Shown piece by piece: positions 41,022-50,056 of a stretch of DNA of 64,000 nucleotides; position 1 is the stretch's first letter, and each line of letters opens with the position of its first letter. Source of the stretch: Psychroserpens luteus. Its GTDB lineage: Bacteria; Bacteroidota; Bacteroidia; Flavobacteriales; Flavobacteriaceae. Position numbers and translations under genes: made by a program. The DNA lies in contig NZ_JADILU010000008.1 in NCBI RefSeq assembly GCF_015319355.1, positions 62,001 through 126,000 on the forward strand, written 5' to 3'. The notes below the pieces were generated by a model. It saw only the letters and a program-made list of their open reading frames with translations. It was not told where the DNA came from and did not search any database.

Positions 41022-43566
41022 ATTCTAGAATTTGATTTAGAAACGGATTAATATATTTTTTGTAAAACTCTTGAGTTTCTATAGCTGTGAGCTTATGATT
41101 TACTGGTAAATAATACGTGTTTCCTGCAAATTCTCCTTGAGTAGCCATAGCAATGCGTTGATTAAGAACAGACGTAATATAAAAGGCTGGAATGAATTTT
41201 TTACTACTATTAAAAATGAGTTGACCATTTTTTATATGAATCGTGCTACCATCTTTACTTTCAAAATAATCTGTTTTTAAATAGCAGGTTGCTCCTAGAT
41301 TTTCAATTTCTTTCTTGAATCGCTCTGCTTCATCAAAAGATAATTGTTTTGAAATCACACAAGGAGATGTTTCAACGGTTTCTTTAGCTTGTTTTAAATT
41401 AAATTTTAAATTTTCTTTGAGGTATTTTACGACACTCAGAGGTTTGTCGCCTCTTCTTTTTAAAATAAGGATTTGCTTTTTTTCAATATAAACAGATGTT
41501 CCTGCTCTTAAAGCATATTGATATCTGCTTTGATTGGTGCTTTTTATGTATTCGTTTTCAAGTAAGAAATCATTAATAATTAAGTAGAGAATTGCATTCG
41601 AACCTCGTTTTGCTCTAATGTGATCAAGGTTTTTGAGAATGTCATATCTTACCTTATGAAGTCTCAGCTCTCGTCTAAACTCATGAATTTTATCAAAATA
41701 AGTGTTCATAGATTCTGAAAATGCCACAGTTCCTTTAAGTTTAAAGAATGATTTTGAATCTTCAGTAATGTTCCAAAACGAATTGTCACTAGAAATTATA
41801 ATGTTGTTTTCTTCGGAAAATAATACGGTTTGATAATTTGAAATACTTTTATTTGCGATGATGTTAGACGAGCTTTCTTTTGTCTTTAGATTGATTTTGG
41901 TAAGGCGTTTTTCAGCTAAATAAAAAACAACTAAAATGAGCGCTTTAGATTCATGTCTTACAATTGTATATTGATAGTCTCGGCTATAGGGAATGTCCTC
42001 CATAACCAATTGTAAACCTTTGTCAAAACCAGCAGATGTCAATGAATATACATTAGAATTCTGTATTAAATAATACGTTTCCTCAAACGGAATAATCTTA
42101 ACAGATGTAATATCTATAGGTTCTAATAATAAATGATCAATGTGAATGTCACTACTCGTAATAGGTTTAGAAGTTTTGTTTTTTGGACGTTCACTATTCC
42201 AAATGTCTTCATAAGGCAATAAAATATGCTGAAAATGTTTCCTGCTTCTATTCTGGTGTTTATAAAAATCGATGTCACCACTGGTTTGTGTAGTAATGAT
42301 GTAATTAAATTGCTCGTGAAACTGATACATTATATTCTGAAGATCTGGATGCTCCAAGTTCTTTGCTTCGGTTAAAAAGAAAAGTTCGCGATTAGAATCA
42401 TCATCAAAATCATGAAAATATTTTGATAAACCTTGAGAAGCTTGCAAACCTCCTGAAAGGACTTGCTGACTGTCAATAACATCAACTAATGTTTGAATAG
42501 GTGCCTCTTCATAATCTTGCCCAACAATAAAAGCACTGTATTTATAATTAGATTTTGGGTGTTGAGCAATTGCTAAAGTCGTTGCAAATGATAATACTTT
42601 AGGGATTCCCCAATTTTTTAAAGACGCATCAATTAAAAATACGCGATGCTTATCATTGGTTTCTGGAGGTGTTTCTCTCTCAATGTAAAGTGCTTCGTTA
42701 TTAGTGACTCTTGACATGAAAGTGTCGTCGTCGTAAGCAAATTCGGAAATTAATAATCTGCTAAAATCTCCCTTATTTGTAATATCAGACACGCCTCCTA
42801 AAGGTTGAGAACTTGGCAAATTATTGTGCATTGGGATATTGAGTCCAGACCAAATACGTTTAATTAAACTTCCAATCTGGTAAGTGCTTTTGTTTTCGGT
42901 TAATTGCTCAATTAATGATTTATCTACATTGTCTTCTTTAGAGATGGTTTCTTCGAGTTCTAAAGTTTCCGCTAAATCATTTTTAGGGATGTTTTGCATC
43001 GCATTACTAATGTCTTCAGTGCTTTTAAAACGCCTAATAAGTAATGAGATGGCTCTTATGTCTTTATGAAATATACTTTGGTTTTTATTCTCAACAGTTT
43101 CTAAGCTTATATAATAATTATAGTATGTATTTTCTAGATTATTGAGAAGTTGTTTAGATTTAGGAATTGCCATTCTATTATGACATTCTTTAAATAGCGT
43201 TTGTAATAGTAAACTAAGATTGGAACCCGTTTTAAGTCTGTATGGTAAATTTTTAATAAGATCTAAGACTTCTATCGCATTGAGCGTCGTTTTAGAATCA
43301 TCAATGTTTAATAATAAACGCTCTAGGTGGTTTGACGTGACTTCGTCTATGTTTTCATTAGTAGCAATTAAGACTAATAAAATTGATCCAAAAGGAGGTA
43401 GGCCTTGATGTTTTAAATCTTCTAGAAGACCTTTAATCTTAGGATAATAAGCAATGGATTGACCGTCTGTAATCGTCGCTAAATAATGAGTTTCGTCATT
43501 CACATGCTCCTCATCACAATCCCAATGCCAAAAATAGCCTTTATATGTGTTAAAGTAGTTATGCAT
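41011..43566 (-). CDS. MoxR-system vWA-like/propeller-like protein with L7/L12 C-terminal-like domain
   Basis: An 851-residue core component. The ATG at 43566 (overlapping the upstream stop as ATGCATAA) is preferred to the TTG at 43575. Residues 1-305 are helical. Residues about 307-450 look like a von Willebrand A domain (RVFLIDASLKNWG, VLSGGLQASQGLSKYF, RELFFLTEAKNLEHPDL), but the metal motif DxSxS is degenerate. Residues about 490-620 are short strands that could be propeller blades. Residues about 700-766 (SVVKYLKENLKFNLKQAKET, then FDEAERFKKEIENLGATCYL) closely follow the ribosomal L7/L12 C-terminal domain pattern. The last part is again beta-rich. Confidence 0.75.
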   Translation of the reverse strand: MHNYFNTYKGYFWHWDCDEEHVNDETHYLATITDGQSIAYYPKIKGLLEDLKHQGLPPFGSILLVLIATNENIDEVTSNHLERLLLNIDDSKTTLNAIEVLDLIKNLPYRLKTGSNLSLLLQTLFKECHNRMAIPKSKQLLNNLENTYYNYYISLETVENKNQSIFHKDIRAISLLIRRFKSTEDISNAMQNIPKNDLAETLELEETISKEDNVDKSLIEQLTENKSTYQIGSLIKRIWSGLNIPMHNNLPSSQPLGGVSDITNKGDFSRLLISEFAYDDDTFMSRVTNNEALYIERETPPETNDKHRVFLIDASLKNWGIPKVLSFATTLAIAQHPKSNYKYSAFIVGQDYEEAPIQTLVDVIDSQQVLSGGLQASQGLSKYFHDFDDDSNRELFFLTEAKNLEHPDLQNIMYQFHEQFNYIITTQTSGDIDFYKHQNRSRKHFQHILLPYEDIWNSERPKNKTSKPITSSDIHIDHLLLEPIDITSVKIIPFEETYYLIQNSNVYSLTSAGFDKGLQLVMEDIPYSRDYQYTIVRHESKALILVVFYLAEKRLTKINLKTKESSSNIIANKSISNYQTVLFSEENNIIISSDNSFWNITEDSKSFFKLKGTVAFSESMNTYFDKIHEFRRELRLHKVRYDILKNLDHIRAKRGSNAILYLIINDFLLENEYIKSTNQSRYQYALRAGTSVYIEKKQILILKRRGDKPLSVVKYLKENLKFNLKQAKETVETSPCVISKQLSFDEAERFKKEIENLGATCYLKTDYFESKDGSTIHIKNGQLIFNSSKKFIPAFYITSVLNQRIAMATQGEFAGNTYYLPVNHKLTAIETQEFYKKYINPFLNQILEYED

Positions 43567-44308
43567 GGATATCAAGCAGACTTAAAGTTCGCCTAAAAGA
43601 ACTTATTGACATGGGTTTAAAATCGCTCTTTTTTATCAAAGCATAGCTGTTATTTTTTTGCCATAATACATAATGTTCTCCATTTGAGTTTATGGCATTC
43701 TTAATACTTTTAGTAAGTATTGGGAATTTAAAATGATATCCATTTGGTAGTAAAAAATCATTGTGAAACCAAAATGACTGTCCTTTAATACCTAATGTTG
43801 GATGCCCAATAATTAAAAGTTTTGATGTATTAACGAGCACATATTTGAGATGCTCTAATCTGAAATTTGGAGAACTTTCTATGGTTGATTTAGTCGTGTT
43901 GTCTAAATTAATTAACGTTGCAAATAGTTGTTTTTCCTCGGAAAATGGTGAGAGCTGAATGTCAATAGTCTCATGAATGCCAAAAAAATTGTGATTAAGT
44001 TGAGGTTCTTCTAACAAAAGTGCCATTTGTATTGGTGTCCAAAGCAAAGACGATGGCAGTTTCCCAATTGGTAATAGACTTTCTTTAGGGAACAATTTAG
44101 AATCTTTAATGTAAAATATATTTTTCTTCGGAAGCGTTTTAACAGCAACACTATCAATTTGTTCCATACTAAAGCCTTTAACCCATATATCGTTTTCATT
44201 TTGAGCAAGTTTTAAATTCTCAAAATGACGAATTTGGGCCAAAGTATTAAGATCTGACTTATCTATCCTAACTAAAAATTCTATAATGTCTGCAGAATTT
44301 TTTGCCAT
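43559..44308 (-). CDS. MoxR-system accessory protein (bpX-type, 249 aa)
   Basis: A 249-residue soluble protein overlapping moxR by 28 nt and the next gene by 8 nt. It has a helical N-terminus (ADIIEFLVRIDKSDLNTL) and a long alpha/beta body with LLPIGKLPSSLLWTPIQMAL, LEHLKYVLVNTSKLLIIGHP and SFWFHNDFLLPNGYHFKFP. Its position between the MoxR ATPase and the vWA-like protein, with no other homology visible, marks it as one of the small bpX accessory domains of MoxR-vWA-propeller ternary systems. Which numbered bpX type it is cannot be told from sequence reading. Confidence 0.6.
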   Translation of the reverse strand: MAKNSADIIEFLVRIDKSDLNTLAQIRHFENLKLAQNENDIWVKGFSMEQIDSVAVKTLPKKNIFYIKDSKLFPKESLLPIGKLPSSLLWTPIQMALLLEEPQLNHNFFGIHETIDIQLSPFSEEKQLFATLINLDNTTKSTIESSPNFRLEHLKYVLVNTSKLLIIGHPTLGIKGQSFWFHNDFLLPNGYHFKFPILTKSIKNAINSNGEHYVLWQKNNSYALIKKSDFKPMSISSFRRTLSLLDIHA

Positions 44309-45417
44309 AATGCATCTATTTCGTTTTTGATAAATTGTTTTTGTTCGTCGTTGTTAATCCAATCTGCGCGACTTTGGGTAAATCGTAATTTGTCTTTAAT
44401 CACATTTTGTTCTTCAAAAGATAAGGTGTCATTTTTCCAACGTTCTTTTAACGCGTTGACTTCTTTGATGACTTCTTCAGGATTTGGAGCTTTGTTGTAT
44501 AATGCTTGCGGATGAGAATCATCTGTAATATCTTTTTCTATGACATTATTGATGATGCCTTCTAAGATTTCAATCTGTTCTTCGGTATCCCAAATATATT
44601 TCAACACCCAAAGATCACTGAGGATTGCTTCTTGTCTTCCGCAGAAAATAGCACTCGCAGCAATTAGATTTTGAAGTTTTACAGCACGTCTGTCAGACAC
44701 ATTAATACCTGTGTTTCTCAGATTATGAATCACATCAACATAAGTTGAAATAATAGGTGTAAGATTTACTTTTTTGGTTTCGCCTTGTAATTCTTTTATG
44801 TTTTCAGGTTGTATCACTGGAATGTCACCTGTTGCGTTTTTTTCTAATTTCCAACCAGCTAATAACACTTGATTTAGTAAATCTGGATTCACATAATCAC
44901 ATTTAACACGTACCAAGAAACGATCAAAAAGTGCGTTTAAAGCTTCGTCTTCTGGCAATACATTACTTGCGCCAACAAACATCAATGCTGGTAGTTTTAA
45001 AATTTGTTTACCTCGTCGCAATACTTTTTCGTTTAATGCCATGAGCAAACTATTTAAAATAGCACTATTGGCATTGAAAATTTCATCTAAAAATACCATA
45101 GAGGCTTCTGGCATCATCCCATCTGTATTGGTCACCAATTCGCCTTCACGAAGTTTCTTGATGTCAAATGGTCCAAATAATTCATTAGGTTCTGTAAATC
45201 TTGTGAGGAGATATTCAAAGTTTTTACCATTTTCAATTCCCTTAGATAATGATTTTACAATGGCACTTTTTGCAGTTCCTGGAGGTCCTAATAAAAAAGT
45301 GTTTTCTCTAGCGATTAAGCTAATGCCAAGCAAATCAATAATATCATCCTTACCAACAAAAGTTGCTTTGATATGATCTAAAACCGCTTTGAGTTGTTCT
45401 ATATTATTCGTGTTCAT
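44281..45417 (-). CDS. MoxR-family AAA+ ATPase
   Basis: A 378-residue chaperone-like ATPase, the engine of the ternary cluster. It has Walker A GPPGTAKS (44-51), Walker B MVFLDEIFNA (D111, E112), sensor-1 FVGASN (N152) and the arginine-bearing ALFDRFLVR. The sequence is RavA-like (helix 2 insert region LLTRFTEPNELFGPFDI; NADREAVKLQNL-like sensor-2 segment NVSDRRAVKLQNL). MoxR proteins remodel or activate vWA partner complexes; the partner encoded downstream has a vWA-like domain. It overlaps both neighbours (14 nt and 28 nt). Confidence 0.93.
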   Translation of the reverse strand: MNTNNIEQLKAVLDHIKATFVGKDDIIDLLGISLIARENTFLLGPPGTAKSAIVKSLSKGIENGKNFEYLLTRFTEPNELFGPFDIKKLREGELVTNTDGMMPEASMVFLDEIFNANSAILNSLLMALNEKVLRRGKQILKLPALMFVGASNVLPEDEALNALFDRFLVRVKCDYVNPDLLNQVLLAGWKLEKNATGDIPVIQPENIKELQGETKKVNLTPIISTYVDVIHNLRNTGINVSDRRAVKLQNLIAASAIFCGRQEAILSDLWVLKYIWDTEEQIEILEGIINNVIEKDITDDSHPQALYNKAPNPEEVIKEVNALKERWKNDTLSFEEQNVIKDKLRFTQSRADWINNDEQKQFIKNEIDALWQKILQTL

Positions 45418-46063
45418 TAGTTACTGTTTTAGGTTGAAGAGCTTTCCAAATGTCATTTTTATAATAACCTAAATGGTTAATTAAAATGTCATTTATTTGT
45501 GAATCATTAGCCCAGTTTATTGCTTTTTTATCTATAATTCTGTTTAAGAATAGTTGTTTAATGTCTAAGGTGTCTAAATAAATATGCTTATCAATCTCTT
45601 CAACTTTAAATGTTTGATGTATTGCTGAAAACTGCCACGTATTTAAAATCTGTTTCAAAATAGGAACCAAAGGGTCTTGAGGGTCAATAGCTTCTAACTC
45701 TAAAAGAACTTGAGGTAAAAAGCGTAAGGTTAAATCTACCGAAAGTATAGCAGACAAGTCCACAACACCTGTATAATCTGTAAACATGGTATCCAAATCT
45801 TTTTTGGTGTCTTTGCGATGTAATAATAAAAGTGTTGCATAATAGACAATTTTACTTGCCCATAAAGCAGCTTTTGGATTAAATTTTGGAGCCTTAAAAG
45901 GAAAGCTTAAACATTCTTTTTCAAAATCTTGTTCTAGATATAATACGATGTCTTCGTCTTCTGCTTTAGTCGTTTTAAGTAAGTCGTCGCTAATAATTAG
46001 ATGTCCATGAGCTCTTAAATGAGCAATAGAATCTAGAAAAAAGTTAGGTTTTAGTTTTGACAT
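45404..46063 (-). CDS. First gene of the MoxR ternary cluster (bpX-type, 219 aa)
   Basis: A 219-residue, entirely helical, soluble protein. Landmarks: FFLDSIAHLRAHGHLIISDD, FPFKAPKFNPKAALWASKIV, LLLHRKDTKKDLDTMFTDY and LSVDLTLRFLPQVLLELEAI. The PxFxPxAALWA-to-DLTLRFLP arrangement is what I recall for the bpX4-like accessory domain of MoxR-vWA-propeller systems (number uncertain). It overlaps moxR by 14 nt. The 61-nt gap upstream probably holds the cluster's promoter, though no clear -7 box was seen. Confidence 0.6.
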   Translation of the reverse strand: MSKLKPNFFLDSIAHLRAHGHLIISDDLLKTTKAEDEDIVLYLEQDFEKECLSFPFKAPKFNPKAALWASKIVYYATLLLLHRKDTKKDLDTMFTDYTGVVDLSAILSVDLTLRFLPQVLLELEAIDPQDPLVPILKQILNTWQFSAIHQTFKVEEIDKHIYLDTLDIKQLFLNRIIDKKAINWANDSQINDILINHLGYYKNDIWKALQPKTVTNEHE

Positions 46064-46124
46064 TAATTATAGATAAAGGACTACAATTTAGTACAAAAGT
46101 ATGAACCATGCTAATTTGATTTTT

Positions 46125-46928
46125 CTAACTGTTTTGGGATTTACTCATTACAAAAGTTCCAGTCCCTCTAGAAAATAGGTAAGGGATAAAGCCTTTAAAA
46201 TACAAGGCTTTTGTTTTGAATTTCCATGTGCCAGTTATGATTTGTTTACTTCTGGAAAAAGCACCTTCGTATATTAACGTTGGGTGTTTTTTATTGGTGT
46301 CATTGTTGCGTTTTCCTGTTTCATCTATTGTAGAAGAAATAGGCATCTTCTTGGTGAAATACATACGGTCATTATCAAATTTCCCTTTAATGATTCCAGT
46401 TCCTGGTGTGCCTCCAGTTGATAAGTCATCTTTTACAGTTCCAGTAAATGTATTCTTTTTTACGTTATCAATAGTTATTGTAAAGTTGACATCAATCATT
46501 TTGTCGTCTTTAAATTCATCTCGTGGAGCATATTGATAAGTACCATTCCAAATACCTTTAACGTTAATGGTACCTTCTTCTGTCATAGGTTTTAAAATTG
46601 AAGCATCTAAAGTTACAGGAACATCAGAAAATGAAACAATTTTTTCACCGTAAACCAAGTCTTCTAACATTTCTAATATGATAACATCTAGATCTTCTGG
46701 AGTATTGCCTTTAGGGTATTCTTTAGCAACAGTATGCACATAATCTTCTACTGTTAATTGTCCCAGTGCTTCTAAAAATATTTTTTGAGGCCAAGGATCC
46801 ATGGTTATCACTCTTGGACTTTTACTATCAACAACTCTAATCATCTCGCTAGACATCCAATCCCATGCTTCAGTTCTATGGAAATATAGATTTTTATATT
46901 CTGAAGATTCTAGGGTTTTGAATTTCAT
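46125..46928 (-). CDS. Protein of unknown function: helical N-domain plus beta-barrel-like C-domain
   Basis: A 267-residue soluble protein without a signal peptide. The N-terminal 95 residues form a small helical/winged-helix-like domain (FHRTEAWDWMSSEMIRVV, SPRVITMDPWPQKIFLEALG, LTVEDYVHTVAKEYPKG, IILEMLEDLVYGEKIVSFSD) reminiscent of PqqD-like domains. Residues about 118-267 are a run of antiparallel strands (GIWNGTYQYAPR, NTFTGTVKDDL, GTGIIKGKFDNDRMYFTKKM, IITGTWKFKTKALYFKG) suggesting a lipocalin-like barrel. It sits 61 nt upstream of the MoxR cluster on the same strand and may or may not belong to it. Confidence 0.6.
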   Translation of the reverse strand: MKFKTLESSEYKNLYFHRTEAWDWMSSEMIRVVDSKSPRVITMDPWPQKIFLEALGQLTVEDYVHTVAKEYPKGNTPEDLDVIILEMLEDLVYGEKIVSFSDVPVTLDASILKPMTEEGTINVKGIWNGTYQYAPRDEFKDDKMIDVNFTITIDNVKKNTFTGTVKDDLSTGGTPGTGIIKGKFDNDRMYFTKKMPISSTIDETGKRNNDTNKKHPTLIYEGAFSRSKQIITGTWKFKTKALYFKGFIPYLFSRGTGTFVMSKSQNS

Positions 46929-46962
46929 AGCTTAGATTTTTAAACAATATAAGGACTCTCTG

Positions 46963-47000
46963 TAAAACAAAAAACCTCTGAATTAAAATTCAGAGGTTTT
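46963..47000 (-). terminator. Rho-independent terminator after metK
   Basis: A perfect 14-bp dyad, AAAACCTCTGAATT and its complement (46971-46984 / 46987-47000), followed on the minus strand by a T-rich run. Confidence 0.85.
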
Positions 47001-47022
47001 AGTAATCTTATATAAATATGTT

Positions 47023-48276
47023 TTACAAGTCAAACGCTTTTTTAACCTTATCTACATAATCCAATTTTTCCCATGTAAATAATTCTACATCAAGTGTAAT
47101 TGGTTCTCCATTAGGTTGCTCAAAAGTTTTAGTAACCATTTCAGGGGTTCTTCCCATGTGACCATAAGCTGCAGTTTCACTGTAGATAGGTTGACGTAAT
47201 TTTAAACGCTCTTCAATGGCTGCTGGTCGCATATCAAAAATACCTTTGATTTTTGAAGCAATCTCTCCATCTGTGATATTAAACGGACAAGTGCCATACG
47301 TATCCACATAAATAGAGGTAGGCTCTACAACACCGATCGCATAACTCACTTGTACTAAGATTTCATCACAAATACCTGCAGCAACCATATTTTTTGCAAT
47401 ATGTCTTGTTGCATAAGCAGCACTTCTATCTACTTTACTTGGATCTTTTCCTGAGAAAGCACCACCACCATGACCACCTTTTCCGCCATAAGTATCTACA
47501 ATTATTTTACGTCCTGTTAATCCTGTATCTCCATGAGGTCCACCAATTACGAATTTTCCTGTTGGATTGATATGATATGTGATTTGATCGTTAAATAATA
47601 CTTGAATGTGTTCTGGTAATTTAGCAACCACTCTTGGAATTAAAATATCAACAATATCCTTTCTAATTTTGGCTAGCATGATTTCGTCTTCGTCAAAATC
47701 ATCATGCTGAGTTGAAACCACAATGGCATCAATACGTTGAGGTACATTATCATCGCTATACTCAATAGTCACTTGACTTTTTGAATCTGGACGTAAATAA
47801 GTAATGTCTTTATTTTCGCGTCTTAAATCTGCAAGCTCTTTTAGGATTCTGTGAGATAAATCTAATGCTAAAGGCATGTAATTTTCGGTTTCGCTAGTTG
47901 CGTAACCAAACATCATTCCTTGATCTCCTGCACCTTGTTCTTCTTTACTAGCTCTATCAACACCACGATTGATATCTTCAGATTGTTCATGAATTGCAGA
48001 AAATACACCACATGAATTTCCGTCAAACATATACTCGCTTTTTGTGTAGCCAATCTTGTTTATCGTATCACGTGCAATCTTTTGAACGTCTAAATACGTA
48101 TTAGATTTTACCTCACCAGCCAAAACAACTTGACCAGTAGTAACTAAGGTTTCACAAGCTACTTTTGATTCGCTATCAAATGCTAAAAAATGATCAATTA
48201 ACGCATCGCTAATTTGATCTGCTACTTTGTCTGGATGGCCTTCAGAGACACTTTCCGAAGTAAATAAATATGACAT
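47023..48276 (-). CDS. metK: S-adenosylmethionine synthetase
   Basis: Makes SAM from methionine and ATP in the cytoplasm. It has 417 residues, with [20 protein letters not shown] at the N-terminus, [12 protein letters not shown], the P-loop-like [13 protein letters not shown] and [20 protein letters not shown], all conserved. A strong promoter lies at 48412-48441, and the mRNA leader of about 130 nt contains a structured element. The product is the ligand of the two SAM-I riboswitches further along the window, which closes a regulatory loop. Confidence 0.98.
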   Translation of the reverse strand: MSYLFTSESVSEGHPDKVADQISDALIDHFLAFDSESKVACETLVTTGQVVLAGEVKSNTYLDVQKIARDTINKIGYTKSEYMFDGNSCGVFSAIHEQSEDINRGVDRASKEEQGAGDQGMMFGYATSETENYMPLALDLSHRILKELADLRRENKDITYLRPDSKSQVTIEYSDDNVPQRIDAIVVSTQHDDFDEDEIMLAKIRKDIVDILIPRVVAKLPEHIQVLFNDQITYHINPTGKFVIGGPHGDTGLTGRKIIVDTYGGKGGHGGGAFSGKDPSKVDRSAAYATRHIAKNMVAAGICDEILVQVSYAIGVVEPTSIYVDTYGTCPFNITDGEIASKIKGIFDMRPAAIEERLKLRQPIYSETAAYGHMGRTPEMVTKTFEQPNGEPITLDVELFTWEKLDYVDKVKKAFDL

Positions 48277-48314
48277 AAATCTCTTTAGTTTTATAATTCT
48301 GAAAAATAAATTGA

Positions 48315-48380
48315 GATTGCTTGGTCGCTAGAGAAGTCGAAAACTAACTGCTTTAGCATTTTTTTAATGAGGTTGCAATC
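48315..48380 (-). ncRNA. Candidate structured leader element of metK
   Basis: On the minus strand an outer stem GATTGC / GCAATC (48375-48380 with 48315-48320) encloses a smaller stem GCTA / TAGC. Between them are GCAACC and ATGCTAAA, which recall the GCAACC...GTGCTAA core of SAM-I riboswitches, but the rest of that aptamer is missing. It is not a recognised Rfam family to me. Confidence 0.35.
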
Positions 48381-48411
48381 AGAACAAATTTTTCCTCTGT
48401 ATATGAAAGTA

Positions 48412-48441
48412 CAAATGTAAACAGTTAATAGAAGATAACAA
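48412..48441 (-). promoter_or_regulatory. metK promoter
   Basis: Minus strand: TTG (48441-48439), 19 nt, TACATTTG (48419-48412), a consensus Bacteroidetes promoter. The rest of the gap to the + gene at 48608 shows nothing recognisable. Confidence 0.8.
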
Positions 48442-48607
48442 ACAAAAATGGTAGGTTGTTATTGAATATCTCACTATTTTAATTAAAATACCGTTACTGT
48501 AGGTTGTGAATTGTCATTCAATTATTTTAAGAAAACTTTGATAGATAGAGTATATTTATTATATTTAACATGTTGATTATTAAATGTTTAATTAAAATTT
48601 TTGTCTT

Positions 48608-50056
48608 ATGAAAACAATGCTACATATTTTATTTCTAAACTTTTTAATGGTTATAATGCCAACTTTTGGTTTTAGTCAATGTCCTCAGGCTCATATCATG
48701 TTAAATTCACAAGCGGATGTAGATGCTTTTACTACAAATTATCCTGGTTGTACTGATATAATACTTGGTTTAACTATTAGTGGTAACGATATTACAGATT
48801 TATCACCATTATTAGGAATAACTTCTATTAACTCAAGATTACTAATAGAAAACAATGCTGTATTACCAAACCTAGAAGGATTAAATAATCTTTTGGAATT
48901 AAATTTTTCATTTGATGGTCTCAGAATAAGGAATAATGATTTGTTAACAGATATTAGTGCATTGTCAAATATGGTATATGACAATCAATATGCATCAATC
49001 AATATTTCAAATAACCCTTTGTTGATGAGTCTAAATGGACTTCAAGGGAATGATGCTTTTCTTGATTCTATCACTATTGCCAATAATGACTCTTTGTTGA
49101 ATTTAGACGGATTAGGTAATAATTTATTTTGTTATAATTATTTTATAGTAGCAGATAATGATGTATTGCAAAGTTTTGGAAACATAGGTTTTGATTATAT
49201 AGATGGTATACGAATTCAGGATAATGCGTTATTGAATGATATCTCAGCATTAGATGATTGCCCGAATCCAATATTTAACATTCAAGTTCTAAATAATCCT
49301 TATTTATCAGTTTGTAATGTTGTACCTTTTTGTAGTAGAATAGATCAAATTTATCAATGTTGTGGTGGATCAAGTCCTTATGTTAATTTTGAAAATAATG
49401 CTACTGGTTGTAATAATGTACCGGAAGTAGCATTTTCTTGCAGTCTTGTGCCAAGCAATGATGACTGCAATAATGCATTAAGCCTTACTATAGGAGAGTC
49501 TTTAGAGGCTTATAATGAATATGCTACAGAATCACTACAGGTGCCCGCATGTAATGACATGAATCGAGAAGATGTTTGGTTTACATTTAATACTGGAGGA
49601 TTTTCTTCTGTTGATATTATCGTATCAGCTCAATATAATTTACAGCTTTGGACTGGGGCTTGTGAAAGCTTAAGTCAAGTAAGCGGTGCATGTGATACAG
49701 ATTTTTTAAGTGATATTCCTGTAACTACTAATGCAAATTACTATTTACAAGTATGGAGTAAAGATACTCCAGGATTATTTGATATTCTTATTCAAGCAGA
49801 AACGTTATCAATTGAGGACGACATATCTAATCAATTCACTTTGTATCCAAATCCAACGAGTAATATTTTAAATTTAGAATCTGTTAGACCTATAACTCGA
49901 GTTAAAGTATTTGATATTTTAGGAAAGGAAGTATTAAGTTCTGAGTCAAATATGACGAATGAAAAAGTTAATATTTCCAAATTAAATTCAGGATTGTATG
50001 TTGTTTTTGTCGAGATTGATGATCGTACAACTGTTCATAGGATTATTAAAGAATGA
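48608..50056 (+). CDS. T9SS-secreted protein with receptor-L/leucine-rich-like domain
   Basis: A 482-residue secreted protein. A signal peptide (residues about 1-24, GFSQ) is followed by a beta-helical region (about 30-245) with receptor-L-domain or LRR-like turns (LTISGNDITDLSPLLGI, LLIENNAVLPNLEGLNNL, SISNNPLLMSLNGLQG-like repeats). Next comes a Cys-containing CUB/adhesion-like domain (about 270-400; EDVWFTFNTGG, YLQVWSKDTPG). The type A sorting domain closes it (LYPNPTSNILNLES, VFDILGKEVLS, LNSGLYVVFVE), directing export by the type IX system. It is probably surface-attached and adhesive; the ligand is unknown. Confidence 0.85.
   Translation: MKTMLHILFLNFLMVIMPTFGFSQCPQAHIMLNSQADVDAFTTNYPGCTDIILGLTISGNDITDLSPLLGITSINSRLLIENNAVLPNLEGLNNLLELNFSFDGLRIRNNDLLTDISALSNMVYDNQYASINISNNPLLMSLNGLQGNDAFLDSITIANNDSLLNLDGLGNNLFCYNYFIVADNDVLQSFGNIGFDYIDGIRIQDNALLNDISALDDCPNPIFNIQVLNNPYLSVCNVVPFCSRIDQIYQCCGGSSPYVNFENNATGCNNVPEVAFSCSLVPSNDDCNNALSLTIGESLEAYNEYATESLQVPACNDMNREDVWFTFNTGGFSSVDIIVSAQYNLQLWTGACESLSQVSGACDTDFLSDIPVTTNANYYLQVWSKDTPGLFDILIQAETLSIEDDISNQFTLYPNPTSNILNLESVRPITRVKVFDILGKEVLSSESNMTNEKVNISKLNSGLYVVFVEIDDRTTVHRIIKE

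Noticed and set aside
41399-41887. Long antisense frames in the GLPGLI genes and others (for example 31399-31887 and 32472-32909) as candidate genes
   Set aside because: All lie opposite well-supported genes, mirror their codon pattern and carry no promoter or recognisable domain.
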